Numbered from the stretch's first letter, positions 48,188 to 57,705 are shown. The stretch is DNA of 64,000 bases from Ferruginibacter yonginensis (GCF_042651465.1 NZ_JBHSCZ010000001.1:1-64000), one strand, 5' to 3'. The notes: generated by a model from the letters alone, not told the origin. Numbers and translations: made by a program.

Positions 48188-49363
48188 ATGGCTCGATTAG
48201 CTATTATAACCACTCATCCTATACAATACAATGCTCCGTTGTTTCAATTATTATCGCAACAACAAGGCTTGGTTGTAAAAGTATTTTATACTTGGGGTGC
48301 ACAGGCTGCTACAGCAAAGTACGACCCTGGTTTCGGCAGTACCATAGCGTGGGATATACCTTTATTAAGTGGATATGAATATGAATTTGTTGAAAACGTA
48401 GCTACTAACCCTGGTTCTCATCATTTTAAAGGAATTGATAATCCTTCATTAATAAAGTTGGTGATGCATTGGCAACCAACTGCTGTATTGGTGTATGGTT
48501 GGAGTTTTAAGAGTCACTTACAATTGATGCGTTATTGTAAAGGAAAAGTACCTGTATTGTTTAGGGGTGATTCAACTTTACTTGATGAAACAGCAGGCAT
48601 CTCCATCAAAAAAATAGTGCGCAGGTTTTTTTTGAAATGGGTGTATAGGTATGTAGATAAAGCACTGTATGTTGGTACGCATAATAAAGCTTATTTTTTA
48701 AAACATGGTTTACAGCCACAGCAATTGGTATATGCGCCACATGCAATAGATAATGATCGTTTTATGCATGAAGATGCGGCATTGCAAGCCACAGTAGCCG
48801 ATTATAAGAATCGTTTACAGCTTGCAGCAACTGATATTGTACTTTTGTTTAGCGGAAAATTGCAACAGAAAAAAGATCCTTTTTTTATGGCTACTTTAGC
48901 TGCCCAACTGCCCAATCGTAGGTTAAAGTTTTTGATTGTTGGAGATGGTGCACTTGCTGCTGCATTGCAAGCCCACACTTGCAATGATGATCGTTTTCGG
49001 TTTTTGCCATTTCAAAACCAGGCTATTATGCCTGCTATTTATCGTTTGGCTCATTTGTTTGTATTACCTTCCAAAGGGCCGGGTGAAACTTGGGGTTTAG
49101 CTATCAATGAAGCATTGGCTTGTGGGGTTCCTGTAGTAGCATCGCAACTATGTGGTGGTGCTATTGATTTAATTACTGAAAACAATGGTTTGTTGATAGA
49201 TGTGCAGCATGCAACTGCAGCAATTGCTGCAACCAAAGCATTGGTTAACAAAATGCTAGAAGGTACTATTCATTTTGATGCGGCTACAATACAACATAGT
49301 TTGAATAACAAACATCATTATCAGCATATTGTTACAGCCATTTTAAAAACGGTGAAGCCATAA
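48188..49363 (+). CDS. Glycosyltransferase family 4, 391 aa
   Basis: The ATG at 48188 is used. The N-terminus LAIITTHPIQYNAPLFQLL belongs to a common GT4-like group of Bacteroidota exopolysaccharide loci. The donor half has LLFSGKLQQKKDP, LIVGDGAL and GETWGLAINEALACGVPVVAS with a clear E-x7-E. It is followed by 74 bases before the Wzy-like gene. Cytoplasmic, donor unknown. Confidence 0.85.
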   Translation: MARLAIITTHPIQYNAPLFQLLSQQQGLVVKVFYTWGAQAATAKYDPGFGSTIAWDIPLLSGYEYEFVENVATNPGSHHFKGIDNPSLIKLVMHWQPTAVLVYGWSFKSHLQLMRYCKGKVPVLFRGDSTLLDETAGISIKKIVRRFFLKWVYRYVDKALYVGTHNKAYFLKHGLQPQQLVYAPHAIDNDRFMHEDAALQATVADYKNRLQLAATDIVLLFSGKLQQKKDPFFMATLAAQLPNRRLKFLIVGDGALAAALQAHTCNDDRFRFLPFQNQAIMPAIYRLAHLFVLPSKGPGETWGLAINEALACGVPVVASQLCGGAIDLITENNGLLIDVQHATAAIAATKALVNKMLEGTIHFDAATIQHSLNNKHHYQHIVTAILKTVKP

Positions 49364-49437
49364 CATATCAGTATTTTTGTGCTGCTTGCTAATTGGTAAA
49401 ATAGTTTGAGCAGTATTTAAAAGAGTGTAATATATTC

Positions 49438-50853
49438 ATGCAAACAAAGGTTTATTTTGATGATGGTGCTAAAAGTTTCTTGATCATATTTTTATTGAGT
49501 CAACTTTTTTTTACCAATGGGATTTTGCTTTTTGGAGGCATGTTGGTTTTTTATATGTTGATGGTACGTTTACAGCAACCGTTTAAACCATCCGTATTTA
49601 CCATTATTTTAATATACCATTTTATACAAATATCAGCTGGGGTATGGCAAAGTAATTATTTAGGAAAAGATATTAATTACCGCAGCGATAGTACCATGAC
49701 GGCCACTATTGCTAGTTATGCAGGTTTAATATTTTTATTTGGACCTATTATTTATTATCAAAATAAAATTCCTGCTCTTAACCTCCAAAAGCTCACCAAA
49801 CATGCTGATAGGCTCTCCATTGATAAAACATTTAATGTTTACTTAGCTACTTTTTTTGGTATGGGTGCATTACAAGGTATTGCCTTTGCTGTGCCTGCTT
49901 TAACGCAAATTATACTTTCATTAACCAATTTAAAATGGTTTATGTTTTTATTGTTTGCTTTTCAAAGCATCATAAAAAATAGGCGCCGAAAAGAGCTGTA
50001 TTTTTTTATTGGGTTGGAGTTTGCATTGGGGTTTTTCAGTTATTTTTCTGAGTTTAAAACTATTATATTTTTTGTTGCTTTTTTGGCACTTACTTTTTTA
50101 ACGGTAGTAAGGTTGAATAAATTATTGATTGCTGTGGTGGCCATGGTATTTTTGGTATTTGGTGGTATTTTCTGGACGAGTATTAAAGATGAGTACCGTA
50201 GTTTTTTAAACAAAGGAAGTAAGTCGCAAACCGTGCAGGTTGAAAAAGGGGAGGCGTTAGATAAATTATTGGAATTATCTGATAAAAGAGCCGAAACAGG
50301 TTTTACCCAATCAACTGTTAACTTTTTAGATCGTTTACAATACACTTACCATTTTGCCAAAACCATCGATCGGGTGCCTAGGGTTATTCCTTACCAAGAT
50401 GGTACCAATTGGGGAAATACATTACTATTTGTAGTAACACCCAGGGCTTTAAATGCTGATAAAGGAGTTTATGATGCATCAGTAAAAGCATCAAAATATA
50501 CTGGTATTCAATATGCTGGTTTGCGTAAAGGGGTATCCGTTAGTTTAGGTTATTTTGCTGATGGGTATATTGATTTTGGCATTTTTGGCATGTACATCCC
50601 GTTGCTGATTTTAGGCTTTATTTATGGTATCATCTACTTTTATTTTATAAAAAATGCCTCTACTAATTTTATATTTAACTACTCCATTGTAGGCGCTATG
50701 TTTATGGGGTTATTTGCATTTGAGTCAGATAATATTTTTGTAATCGGACAGATATATGTGAACCTAGTGGTGTTTTATTTGTTGAAAGTGTTTGTTTTCC
50801 CTAAACTGTTGGCTTATATACAAATGCCATTAAAGCCATTGGTTACGTCGTGA
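49438..50853 (+). CDS. Wzy-like polymerase / exosortase-associated membrane protein, 471 aa
   Basis: A polytopic protein with about ten membrane helices and one large hydrophilic loop at about residues 255-350 (KGSKSQTVQVEKGEA, TPRALNADKGVYDAS, YAGLRKGVSVSLGYFADGYIDFG). The layout, and the FADGYIDFGIFGM segment after the loop, fit O-antigen polymerases (Wzy). It is followed, with overlapping starts, by a GT4 gene and an exosortase. I recall a family named exosortase Y-associated Wzy-like protein with exactly this neighbourhood, but could not verify the match. It would join repeat units in the periplasm. It ends in a GTGA overlap with the next gene. Confidence 0.78.
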   Translation: MQTKVYFDDGAKSFLIIFLLSQLFFTNGILLFGGMLVFYMLMVRLQQPFKPSVFTIILIYHFIQISAGVWQSNYLGKDINYRSDSTMTATIASYAGLIFLFGPIIYYQNKIPALNLQKLTKHADRLSIDKTFNVYLATFFGMGALQGIAFAVPALTQIILSLTNLKWFMFLLFAFQSIIKNRRRKELYFFIGLEFALGFFSYFSEFKTIIFFVAFLALTFLTVVRLNKLLIAVVAMVFLVFGGIFWTSIKDEYRSFLNKGSKSQTVQVEKGEALDKLLELSDKRAETGFTQSTVNFLDRLQYTYHFAKTIDRVPRVIPYQDGTNWGNTLLFVVTPRALNADKGVYDASVKASKYTGIQYAGLRKGVSVSLGYFADGYIDFGIFGMYIPLLILGFIYGIIYFYFIKNASTNFIFNYSIVGAMFMGLFAFESDNIFVIGQIYVNLVVFYLLKVFVFPKLLAYIQMPLKPLVTS

Positions 50854-51971
50854 AAATATTCATTACTATACCATGGTTTACACCAGCATTTAAAGCTGGG
50901 GGCCCCATACAATCTATTGCCAATATGGTAGTAGGGTATGCGCCTGCTAACATTCGCTATTATGTATTTTGTAGCAATAAAGATTTAGACGGCACAGCTT
51001 TAACAGGTATTACCACCGATTGTTGGATTGATTTTAATGACCATACTAAAGTTTGGTATAGCAGTGTAACATCAAACACTAGTAACCAACTTCATGCGGA
51101 AGTATCAACAATAGCACCTGATGTATTATTTGTAATAGGCTTGTTTGATTGGTATTATAATATTGTGCCGTTGTTGTTTTGCAAAGTACCGCTCAAAATT
51201 TTATCGGTAAGGGGTATGTTGCATGAGGGTGCTTTAACACAGAAGCGATTTAAAAAGCAGGTATTCATAAAGGCGTTACAGTGGTGGGGCATTCAAAAAA
51301 AAGTAAAATTTCATGCAACCGATGCTGTAGAAGCACAGTTTATTAAAAATATTTTTGGTCTTACCGCCCAAGTTAATATTGCTGCTAATTATCCGCAACT
51401 ATTGGCTGCCCAACCATTAGCGGTAACCAAACAACCTGGTACTTTGGTATTGTGTAGCATGGCACTGATAAGTGCAATGAAAAATCATTTATTAGTATTG
51501 CAAGCATTGCAACAATGTACCAGTGCTATTGATTATCATATTTATGGTCCCGTTAAAGATGCTGCCTATTGGCAACAATGCCAGCAAGTTATTTTACAAA
51601 TGCCTGCTCACATTAATGTAATGTACCATGGTGCTATCGCAAGTGACGCCGTTGCAGCAGCCGTTGCAGCATCGCAGGTATTTATTTTGCCTAGTAAAAG
51701 TGAAAATTATGGTCATGCCATCATTGAAGCTTTGCAAATAGGTAGGCCAGTAATCACAAGTGAACACACACCTTGGCAGCATTTAGCGAATGCTAAGGCT
51801 GGCGAAAATGTACCCTTAACGGTAGATGCTATTACAGCAGCAATTGAAAAATTTGCCAATATGGATGCTACCACTTTTCAAGAGTATGTAGAAGGTGCGG
51901 CTGATTATGCTGCTTATGCAATTCAACAACATCAATTAGATAATGCCTACCAACGATTATTTAAAGCATAA
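50850..51971 (+). CDS. Glycosyltransferase family 4, exosortase-linked, 373 aa
   Basis: The start is the GTG at 50850, overlapping the Wzy-like stop. KIFITIPWFTPAFKAGGPIQSIANM has the GT4 acceptor loop. LCSMALISAMKNHLLVLQAL and SKSENYGHAIIEALQIGRPVITS (E-x7-E) make the donor site. Its position between a Wzy-like gene and an exosortase corresponds to the glycosyltransferase I recall as XYAG1 in exosortase Y loci. The exosortase gene begins 29 bases before its end, so the two are probably translated together. Donor unknown. Confidence 0.85.
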   Translation: MKIFITIPWFTPAFKAGGPIQSIANMVVGYAPANIRYYVFCSNKDLDGTALTGITTDCWIDFNDHTKVWYSSVTSNTSNQLHAEVSTIAPDVLFVIGLFDWYYNIVPLLFCKVPLKILSVRGMLHEGALTQKRFKKQVFIKALQWWGIQKKVKFHATDAVEAQFIKNIFGLTAQVNIAANYPQLLAAQPLAVTKQPGTLVLCSMALISAMKNHLLVLQALQQCTSAIDYHIYGPVKDAAYWQQCQQVILQMPAHINVMYHGAIASDAVAAAVAASQVFILPSKSENYGHAIIEALQIGRPVITSEHTPWQHLANAKAGENVPLTVDAITAAIEKFANMDATTFQEYVEGAADYAAYAIQQHQLDNAYQRLFKA

Positions 51972-52527
51972 TCTTCAAAAAAAGATTACACGTTTCACCC
52001 TCATTTTTTTGTTGGTGTTGGCTGTATGTTATTTTGGTATGCGCTGGCTTACTGGTGCCACGGTAGAGGGTGGGTATTATAATGAGTTTTTAGCTACTTA
52101 TTTTAACGTAACAAGTTGGTTAAGGGCTTCTATTTTAAACAGTACAAGGGCTTTGTTTCATTTATTTGGTGTTGCTACTATACAGGTAGATGATTATGTG
52201 GTAAAAACGGTAACAGGTAGGGGTATTAAATTGGTATATGGTTGCTTGGCCATTGGTATTATGAGTTTTTGGGTAGCATTTACAGCAGCTGTACCTGCAA
52301 AATGGTCGATGAAATTGCGTTGGATGTTAGGCGGTTTATTATTGATTTGGTGTTTGAATGTTTTACGTATATCAATGGTATTGTGGGCTAATTATGCTCA
52401 CTGGCATTTTCCATTTGGGTGGGATCATCATACATGGTTTAATATTATCACTTATATTGCCGTTTTATTAATGGTTTATTTTTTTGATAAGCAATCACAT
52501 TTTTTAGCAACAGATGAAGCAGGTTGA
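51943..52527 (+). CDS. Exosortase (XrtY-like) transpeptidase, 194 aa
   Basis: An integral membrane protein with about five helices and the exosortase/archaeosortase catalytic set: Cys101 (YGCLAIG), Arg142 (NVLRIS) and His162/His163 (DHHTWFN). Exosortases cut short C-terminal sorting tails and transfer the protein to another molecule, in polysaccharide loci probably a lipid or glycan. The start at 51943 lies inside the previous gene (29-base overlap); no later ATG leaves an intact first helix. The likely substrate in the window is the 70-aa PID-CTERM-like protein at 15893-16105. The XrtY label rests on the neighbouring Wzy-like and GT4 genes; I could not compare it with XrtF or XrtN. Confidence 0.85.
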   Translation: MPTNDYLKHNLQKKITRFTLIFLLVLAVCYFGMRWLTGATVEGGYYNEFLATYFNVTSWLRASILNSTRALFHLFGVATIQVDDYVVKTVTGRGIKLVYGCLAIGIMSFWVAFTAAVPAKWSMKLRWMLGGLLLIWCLNVLRISMVLWANYAHWHFPFGWDHHTWFNIITYIAVLLMVYFFDKQSHFLATDEAG

Positions 52528-53062
52528 TTTAAGTACGTTTAACAATCAATGGTACCAACCGGGTAGCCCTATCAAACGGCTGCTTTGGTATTTTATCAAT
52601 GTGGTGTTTTTTAAATCGAGCTGTTTTCCTTTTTATGCCCTTAAAACATTTTTATTACGTTTATTTGGTGCAACCGTAGGTAAAGGGGTTTGTATAAAAC
52701 CTTGTGTAAATATTAAGTATCCTTGGTTGTTAACTATTGGCGATTATGTATGGATTGGCGAACAAGTATGGATTGATAATTTAGCCAAAGTAACCATTGG
52801 TAACCACGTATGTATTTCACAAAATGCATTGTTGTTATGTGGTAATCATGATTATACTAGTACACAATTTGATTTAATTGTAAAGCCCATTGTAATTGAA
52901 GATGGTGCTTGGATAGGTGCCCAAAGTACCGTTTGTGGTGGTGCACATTGTGCAACACATACTGTGGTAGCTTTAGGGGCTGTTTTAGTTGGCGATACTA
53001 CTCCTTACGCCATTTATAAAGGCAATCCTGCCGTAAAAGTGAAAGACCGGGTAATAGTTTAG
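52514..53062 (+). CDS. WcaF-like putative colanic acid acetyltransferase, 182 aa
   Basis: A hexapeptide-repeat enzyme of the WcaF/NodL type. The N-terminal FNNQWYQPGSPIKRLLWYFINVVFF and LRLFGATVGKGVCIKPCVNIKYPWLLTIGD are characteristic of WcaF. NHDYTSTQFD carries the probable catalytic His and VIEDGAWIGAQSTVCGG is the later coil. It likely O-acetylates an intermediate sugar. It overlaps the exosortase gene by 14 bases and is followed by a 250-bp gap with a promoter. Confidence 0.88.
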   Translation: MKQVDLSTFNNQWYQPGSPIKRLLWYFINVVFFKSSCFPFYALKTFLLRLFGATVGKGVCIKPCVNIKYPWLLTIGDYVWIGEQVWIDNLAKVTIGNHVCISQNALLLCGNHDYTSTQFDLIVKPIVIEDGAWIGAQSTVCGGAHCATHTVVALGAVLVGDTTPYAIYKGNPAVKVKDRVIV

Positions 53063-53246
53063 GTCACTTTTTTATGTCCCCCTTTTTTAGATTAAACTTT
53101 GTAGTAACTTCACTACAGCAAAAGTAATGAAAGTTCTTTATACTATTATTTGTTGTAACTATATGAATATTAAGTAGTTAATAAATATTTTTTTGTGGGT
53201 GCTTTTTATTTTCATATTAATAAATAATAAACAAGTTATTTAAACG

Positions 53247-53277
53247 TTGGTACTATGACATTATACAATTATTTTTG
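53247..53277 (+). promoter_or_regulatory. Bacteroidota-type promoter upstream of the last two genes of the locus
   Basis: TTG at 53247-53249 and TATTTTTG at 53270-53277 are separated by 20 bases, an ideal match to the TTG/TAnnTTTG promoter. It lies in the 53063-53318 gap and would give the last glycosyltransferase and the phosphatase their own transcript. The rest of the gap is AT-rich with no gene. Confidence 0.6.
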
Positions 53278-53318
53278 GGCACTCCATAACCCTTAATGAA
53301 GATTAAATGTATTTAACC

Positions 53319-54077
53319 ATGCGGATCTCATTAATAACAGTAACATACAACTCAGCTAAATATTTACAACACTGTATAGAGTCAGTGTTAGGACAAACTT
53401 ATCCGGATATTGAGCATATTATTATTGATGGGAAATCGCAAGATGGTACGGTTGAAATCATAAAACAATACGAGTCAAAAATTGCCCATTGGATTTCTGA
53501 GCCTGATAGGGGTATGTATGATGCCATTAATAAGGGTATTGCATTGGCTACTGGAGAGGTAGTGGGTATATTAAATAGTGATGATATGTTGGCATCGCCA
53601 GATGCTATTGCTCATATAGTTTCCACATTTAAAGAACAACAAGTAGATAGTTTGTATGCCGACTTAGTATATGTAGAGCAAGAAGATACCAATAAAGTGG
53701 TAAGGGTATGGAAAGGCAAAAAATACAGGCGTTCGCTTTTTAATATTGGTTGGATGCCTGGTCATCCTACCTTTTACATAAAAAAATCATTGATTGCTCA
53801 GTATGGTGGTTATGAAAATCATTACTATACAGCAGCCGATTATGAGTTTATGGCTCGTTACTTATACCAACACAAAGTATCATCTTATTATTTACCATCA
53901 TTAATTGTAAAAATGAGGGTAGGTGGTGCAAGTAATAAAAATTTTAATCATCGTTTAAGGGCTAATAGAAGAGATTATTTAGCGATGAAAAGAAACAACA
54001 TACCGATGCCTTTTTTGGTATCTATTATGAAACCATTGATTAAATTACATCAATACAATTACGCAGCTTTTCTTTAA
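53319..54077 (+). CDS. Glycosyltransferase family 2 (WcaE-like), 252 aa
   Basis: The ATG at 53319 gives MRISLITVTYNSAKYLQHCI; an ATG four codons earlier at 53307 is possible. IIDGKSQDGTVEII, SEPDRGMYDAINKG and the metal site LNSDDMLA follow, as in WcaE-type transferases. FNIGWMPGHPTFYIKKSLI is the acceptor-side hallmark of this group. A basic C-terminus (HRLRANRRDYLAMKRNN) may hold it at the membrane. Preceded by its own promoter and followed after 12 bases by the phosphatase gene. Confidence 0.87.
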   Translation: MRISLITVTYNSAKYLQHCIESVLGQTYPDIEHIIIDGKSQDGTVEIIKQYESKIAHWISEPDRGMYDAINKGIALATGEVVGILNSDDMLASPDAIAHIVSTFKEQQVDSLYADLVYVEQEDTNKVVRVWKGKKYRRSLFNIGWMPGHPTFYIKKSLIAQYGGYENHYYTAADYEFMARYLYQHKVSSYYLPSLIVKMRVGGASNKNFNHRLRANRRDYLAMKRNNIPMPFLVSIMKPLIKLHQYNYAAFL

Positions 54078-54089
54078 CAACCCACTATA

Positions 54090-54833
54090 ATGTTATCATT
54101 TTTCAGAAAAAATGAAATACCAAACAATAACAGTTATTTTCCTATTGAATATGATATGCATGCTCATATTTTACCAGGGTTAGATGATGGATCTCCTGAT
54201 GAACAAACTTCTATTACATTAATAAAAGGCTTAATGGCATTGGGTTTAAAAGGTTCTATTGCAACACCACACATCATCAGTGATTTGTATAAAAATGATG
54301 CTAATACCATAGGGAAAGCATTTACTACATTGCAACAGGCATTGCAGGTGGCGCAAATTGATTATCATTTGAGGGCAGCTGCTGAGTATATGATTGACGA
54401 TGCTTTTATGGGGCAGTTACAACAAAAAATTCCTTTGCTTACTGTTTATGAAAATTGGGTATTAACGGAGTTTTCGTATTCTGAAAAGCCTATCAACATT
54501 GAGCATATTTGTTTTAGTATGATTACGGAAGGGTATCAACCTATTTTAGCACATCCTGAACGTTATGTATATTTTCATAACGATTTTAAAACCTATGATC
54601 ATTTGCATGATATGGGCTTTTTATTACAAGTAAATTTATTATCACTCACTGGCTATTATGGCAAAAATGTGGCGAAAGCCGCTATGTATATTATTAAACA
54701 CCAATTACACAGATTGGTTGGTACTGATTTGCACCATAATCGGCATTTAGAAGCTTTGAGTAATGCTGATAACAAGGCTTTATTTGAAAAAGTATTTCAT
54801 CGTAAATTAATGAATGAAGTGTTGCAATTTTAA
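54090..54833 (+). CDS. CpsB/YwqE-type protein tyrosine phosphatase (PHP fold), 247 aa
   Basis: A metal-dependent PHP-family phosphatase. The first metal ligands are in YDMHAHILPGLDDG (about residues 22-35), with ATPHI (about 68-72), AHPERY (about 150-155) and VGTDLHHN (about 210-217) completing the site. Enzymes of this type dephosphorylate the tyrosine tail of the BY-kinase. Its kinase is encoded at the other end of the locus (17051-19489), so the pair brackets the polysaccharide genes. It ends the exopolysaccharide locus. Confidence 0.9.
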   Translation: MLSFFRKNEIPNNNSYFPIEYDMHAHILPGLDDGSPDEQTSITLIKGLMALGLKGSIATPHIISDLYKNDANTIGKAFTTLQQALQVAQIDYHLRAAAEYMIDDAFMGQLQQKIPLLTVYENWVLTEFSYSEKPINIEHICFSMITEGYQPILAHPERYVYFHNDFKTYDHLHDMGFLLQVNLLSLTGYYGKNVAKAAMYIIKHQLHRLVGTDLHHNRHLEALSNADNKALFEKVFHRKLMNEVLQF

Positions 54834-54853
54834 GTTTGCCTAAAACAGGGTGG

Positions 54854-54896
54854 GGAGATGGGTGATAGCAGTATCATACCACTAACCCATGCTCTC
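54854..54896. terminator. Bipartite hairpin between convergent genes
   Basis: An outer stem GAG-ATGGGT/ACCCAT-G-CTC encloses an inner stem TGATA-GCAG-TATCA, 22 bases after the phosphatase stop. No T-run follows, so a terminator role is uncertain, but the position between converging genes fits one. Confidence 0.35.
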
Positions 54897-54921
54897 TGTA
54901 AATCATCCCTCTCTTCATGGT

Positions 54922-55119
54922 TTAATTAAACCATTTTCTCATCGAAGTCATGGTACGTCGTGATCTTCTCACATGCCACATATCAATAGCACCAAATTGG
55001 CGTTGATTGTTTGCATTTTTAATAGCATGTACTGCTAAAGTTTCCTTTGTTTCTTTTGTTAAATTGTCCATTTGTTCTTGTGTCAAGGGTGCTAATACAC
55101 CTAGTGTGTTTTGTTTCAT
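54922..55119 (-). CDS. Small uncharacterised protein, 65 aa
   Basis: A 65-residue, non-membrane protein. The N-terminal half is polar and helical (PLTQEQMDNLTKETKETLA). The C-terminal half is GAIDMWHVRRSRRTMTSMRKW, strongly basic. I do not recognise a named family, though short Bacteroidota proteins with a similar D-x-W-x-x-x-R-x-x-R ending exist in my memory. Support for a real gene comes from a TATCTTTG promoter element on the same strand at 55243-55250 and isolated placement. An 18-bp palindrome, ATGGTTTAATTAAACCAT (54917-54934), spans the stop codon. Confidence 0.55.
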   Translation of the reverse strand: MKQNTLGVLAPLTQEQMDNLTKETKETLAVHAIKNANNQRQFGAIDMWHVRRSRRTMTSMRKWFN

Positions 55120-55242
55120 CTTTTTTTATTTTCGTTATATAATTTCCTTTAAAGTAAGGCTGTGCTTGCTTTCTGATAAGGAATGTTGCAAAAGGGAGTA
55201 GTATAGATTCAATTATTTGATCGTAGTATCGAATTTGCGCCG

Positions 55243-55250
55243 CAAAGATA
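55243..55250 (-). promoter_or_regulatory. Putative -7 element for the 65-aa gene
   Basis: Read on the minus strand the bases are TATCTTTG, a match to TAnnTTTG, followed by GCGGCGCAAA. This gives a leader of about 120 bases to the start at 55119. No convincing -33 TTG was found. The remaining 55120-55394 sequence shows no gene. Confidence 0.4.
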
Positions 55251-55394
55251 CAGCAGCTTAAACTATTGGCATGATAATATATTGTTAAAAGGACGTATTG
55301 CTTTACAAGAGGTAAAACACCCTTATTTGTGGAAAAATAAGCATTTGTAATCGCTATTAATGAAGTATCTTAACTACACTATTCAATATTGTTC

Positions 55395-57218
55395 ATGGTG
55401 AAACGTTATCTTTTTTTATGGTGTAGTTGTATGGCATTGTTGCTTTGTAACGCCCTGTATGCACAGGTTACACCTAAAAATGATACTTTTTTTCTACTCA
55501 AAAAGAAAGGCTTATTAAAAAAATTAGGTAAAAGCATTTACAGGGATAATTTGCCTGAAGCACCCATTAAATCCGTAAATCCATTTATAGCTTATAATGG
55601 AAAAGTAATTAGGAGCATTCAAATAGCACCTACTGGTTTTAATAAAATTATGAAAGATAGTAGCGTAGGTGTAAGTAAAACTTTTGCAGCAAAAATGGCT
55701 GATGCTTTTCATAAGAACACTTTACCAACCGTGATTCGAAAAAATTTATTTTTTAAAGAAGGTGATAAAGTATTACCACTTTTATTTTCTGATAACGAAC
55801 GTTACTTAAGGGATTTAACTTTTATAAAAGATGCATTGATTGTAGTGCAGGCAGATAGTTGCAGTAATTATGTTGATGTTTTTATTGTAACAAAAGATGT
55901 ATTTTCTATTGGCGGTTCACTTAATATTAGCGGACCAACTAAAGGCAATGCTATTGTACGAGAAGATAATTTATTTGGTACCGGTAATAAGTTGGAGTAT
56001 GCTAGTTTGTATGATAAAGATCGGCAAAGGCAGTATGGTTTAGGATTAGCTTATACACAACGTAACATTAACCATAGTTTTATTAATTGGAGTACAGGCT
56101 TTACCACTTTTGGTGCTGCTTTTAATAGCGGACGAAAAGAAGAACAATCATTTTATACAAGTTTTGAAAAACCATTGGTGAGCCGTTATGATGCATGGAC
56201 AGCTGCTGCAGTATTTTCATATAAAACAACCGATAATAATTACTTACCCGATTCGCTTTATCAAAACAATTTTAAGTACAAATTACTTGTTACCGATGTG
56301 TGGGCTGGGTATAATATTGGCCATAAAAATCGCAAAGAAAAAGATTCTGAAAAGCGACTTCGGCATTTCGTGGCAGTGAGTACATTCTATAATAAATTTT
56401 ATGAAGTACCTGCTGTATTTAAATCGCAGTATAATTATAGTTATGCAGATATAAATGGGGCTTTATTGTCATATAGCTTATACAAGCAAAACTTTTACAG
56501 AACCAATTTTATTTATGGTTTTGGTAGAAATGAAGATGTGCCTGAAGGCTTAAATGCTACTATTATTGGAGGGTATACCAACAAACAAGGCTTTAAAAGA
56601 GGGTATTATGGTATTGAGTTTGATGGTACACACTATGCACCAAATGGCTGCTTTACTGCCTACACTTTTAAAGCAGGTAGTTTTGTTAACCGCAAACAAT
56701 TTGAAGATGCTGATATTGTTATTGGCATTAATAAGTTTACCCAACTGTATACTTTGAGCAAACAATGGCGTAACCGGAATTTTTTCTCCATTAACTATAC
56801 ACAACAATTTAATACTTTTTTAAATGCACCACTGGTATTAGCTAGTACTTATGGTTTACCTTATTTCCGCAATAATATTGATGCTGCAAGCAGACGTACA
56901 ACAGTAAAATTTGAATCCGTATTTTATAATTTACAAAGTATTGCTGGTTTTAGGATAGCGCCTTTTATATTTACTGATGTGAGTTTGTTACAGCCGCAAC
57001 AACAGGCATTTAAATATACCAAAGGTTATACTGCCATTGGTGGTGGTTTTAGAACTCGAAATGAAAATCTTACTTTTGGAACTGTTGAAGTAAAAGGATT
57101 TTATTTTCCGAGAATATATGAGGGTTTAAAAGGCTTTAAATTTGAAATAGGTACTAATATCCGTTTTAAATATAATAGCAGCTTTATTCGTAAGCCAGCA
57201 TTTATTGCTCCCAATTAG
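55395..57218 (+). CDS. BamA/TamA-like outer membrane β-barrel protein, 607 aa
   Basis: The ATG at 55395 is used (a TTG at 55389 is in frame). A signal peptide ends at about residue 23 (CNALYAQ). Residues of about 65-175 form a POTRA-like unit (IRSIQIAPTGFN, LFFKEGDKVLPLLFSDNERYLRDL, YVDVFIVTKD). The remaining 420 residues alternate polar and aromatic residues as in a 16-strand barrel (FGTGNKLEYASLYDKDRQRQYGLG), ending in FKYNSSF and a short tail. The last residue (Asn) is not the usual aromatic outer-membrane end signal. It resembles surface-antigen (D15/Omp85) relatives. Function unknown. The next gene starts eight bases later. Confidence 0.75.
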   Translation: MVKRYLFLWCSCMALLLCNALYAQVTPKNDTFFLLKKKGLLKKLGKSIYRDNLPEAPIKSVNPFIAYNGKVIRSIQIAPTGFNKIMKDSSVGVSKTFAAKMADAFHKNTLPTVIRKNLFFKEGDKVLPLLFSDNERYLRDLTFIKDALIVVQADSCSNYVDVFIVTKDVFSIGGSLNISGPTKGNAIVREDNLFGTGNKLEYASLYDKDRQRQYGLGLAYTQRNINHSFINWSTGFTTFGAAFNSGRKEEQSFYTSFEKPLVSRYDAWTAAAVFSYKTTDNNYLPDSLYQNNFKYKLLVTDVWAGYNIGHKNRKEKDSEKRLRHFVAVSTFYNKFYEVPAVFKSQYNYSYADINGALLSYSLYKQNFYRTNFIYGFGRNEDVPEGLNATIIGGYTNKQGFKRGYYGIEFDGTHYAPNGCFTAYTFKAGSFVNRKQFEDADIVIGINKFTQLYTLSKQWRNRNFFSINYTQQFNTFLNAPLVLASTYGLPYFRNNIDAASRRTTVKFESVFYNLQSIAGFRIAPFIFTDVSLLQPQQQAFKYTKGYTAIGGGFRTRNENLTFGTVEVKGFYFPRIYEGLKGFKFEIGTNIRFKYNSSFIRKPAFIAPN

Positions 57219-57226
57219 CGTATTAC

Positions 57227-57685
57227 ATGTATACAAAAGAACAAGCATCTGCCATACGGCAAAAATTTTGGACAAAATTTGGACAGTATATGTCACCCGT
57301 ACCACCTGCAGGTTTTGAAAAAGTAAACTGGGTTAATTACAAAACCGGTATTAAAGGAATATTTTTTAAAGCCGATGTTGACCAAAATACGGCTAAAGTA
57401 TTTATTGAAATTAATGTAAAAGATATGATGTTGCAACATCAATATTTTGAAATTTTTGATAACTTTGCAAATCAGTTTGAAAAAATAGTAGGTGAGGGTT
57501 GGTATTGGCGTAAGCAATATCAAAAAGAAACAGGGGAGACTGTGAGTATTATTTCAATTGAACTCAAGCATGTGACCGTTTTTGATGAGCAATATTGGCC
57601 CTCTATCATCAGTTTTTTTAAACAACATTTAATGGCATTGGATCGTTTTTGGAACGATTTTAAGCCAGCGTTTGAAACCATTTAA
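57227..57685 (+). CDS. DUF4268 domain protein, 152 aa
   Basis: A cytoplasmic α/β protein whose motifs IRQKFWTKFGQYM, WVNYKTGIKGIFFKADVD and AKVFIEINVKDMM match the DUF4268 family as I know it. No catalytic residues are evident. The function is unknown; some DUF4268 proteins occur near or inside nuclease and restriction proteins, but nothing of that kind is adjacent. It follows the outer-membrane gene by eight bases and probably shares its transcript. Confidence 0.8.
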   Translation: MYTKEQASAIRQKFWTKFGQYMSPVPPAGFEKVNWVNYKTGIKGIFFKADVDQNTAKVFIEINVKDMMLQHQYFEIFDNFANQFEKIVGEGWYWRKQYQKETGETVSIISIELKHVTVFDEQYWPSIISFFKQHLMALDRFWNDFKPAFETI

Positions 57686-57705
57686 AAAACAATAAATATA
57701 TAACC

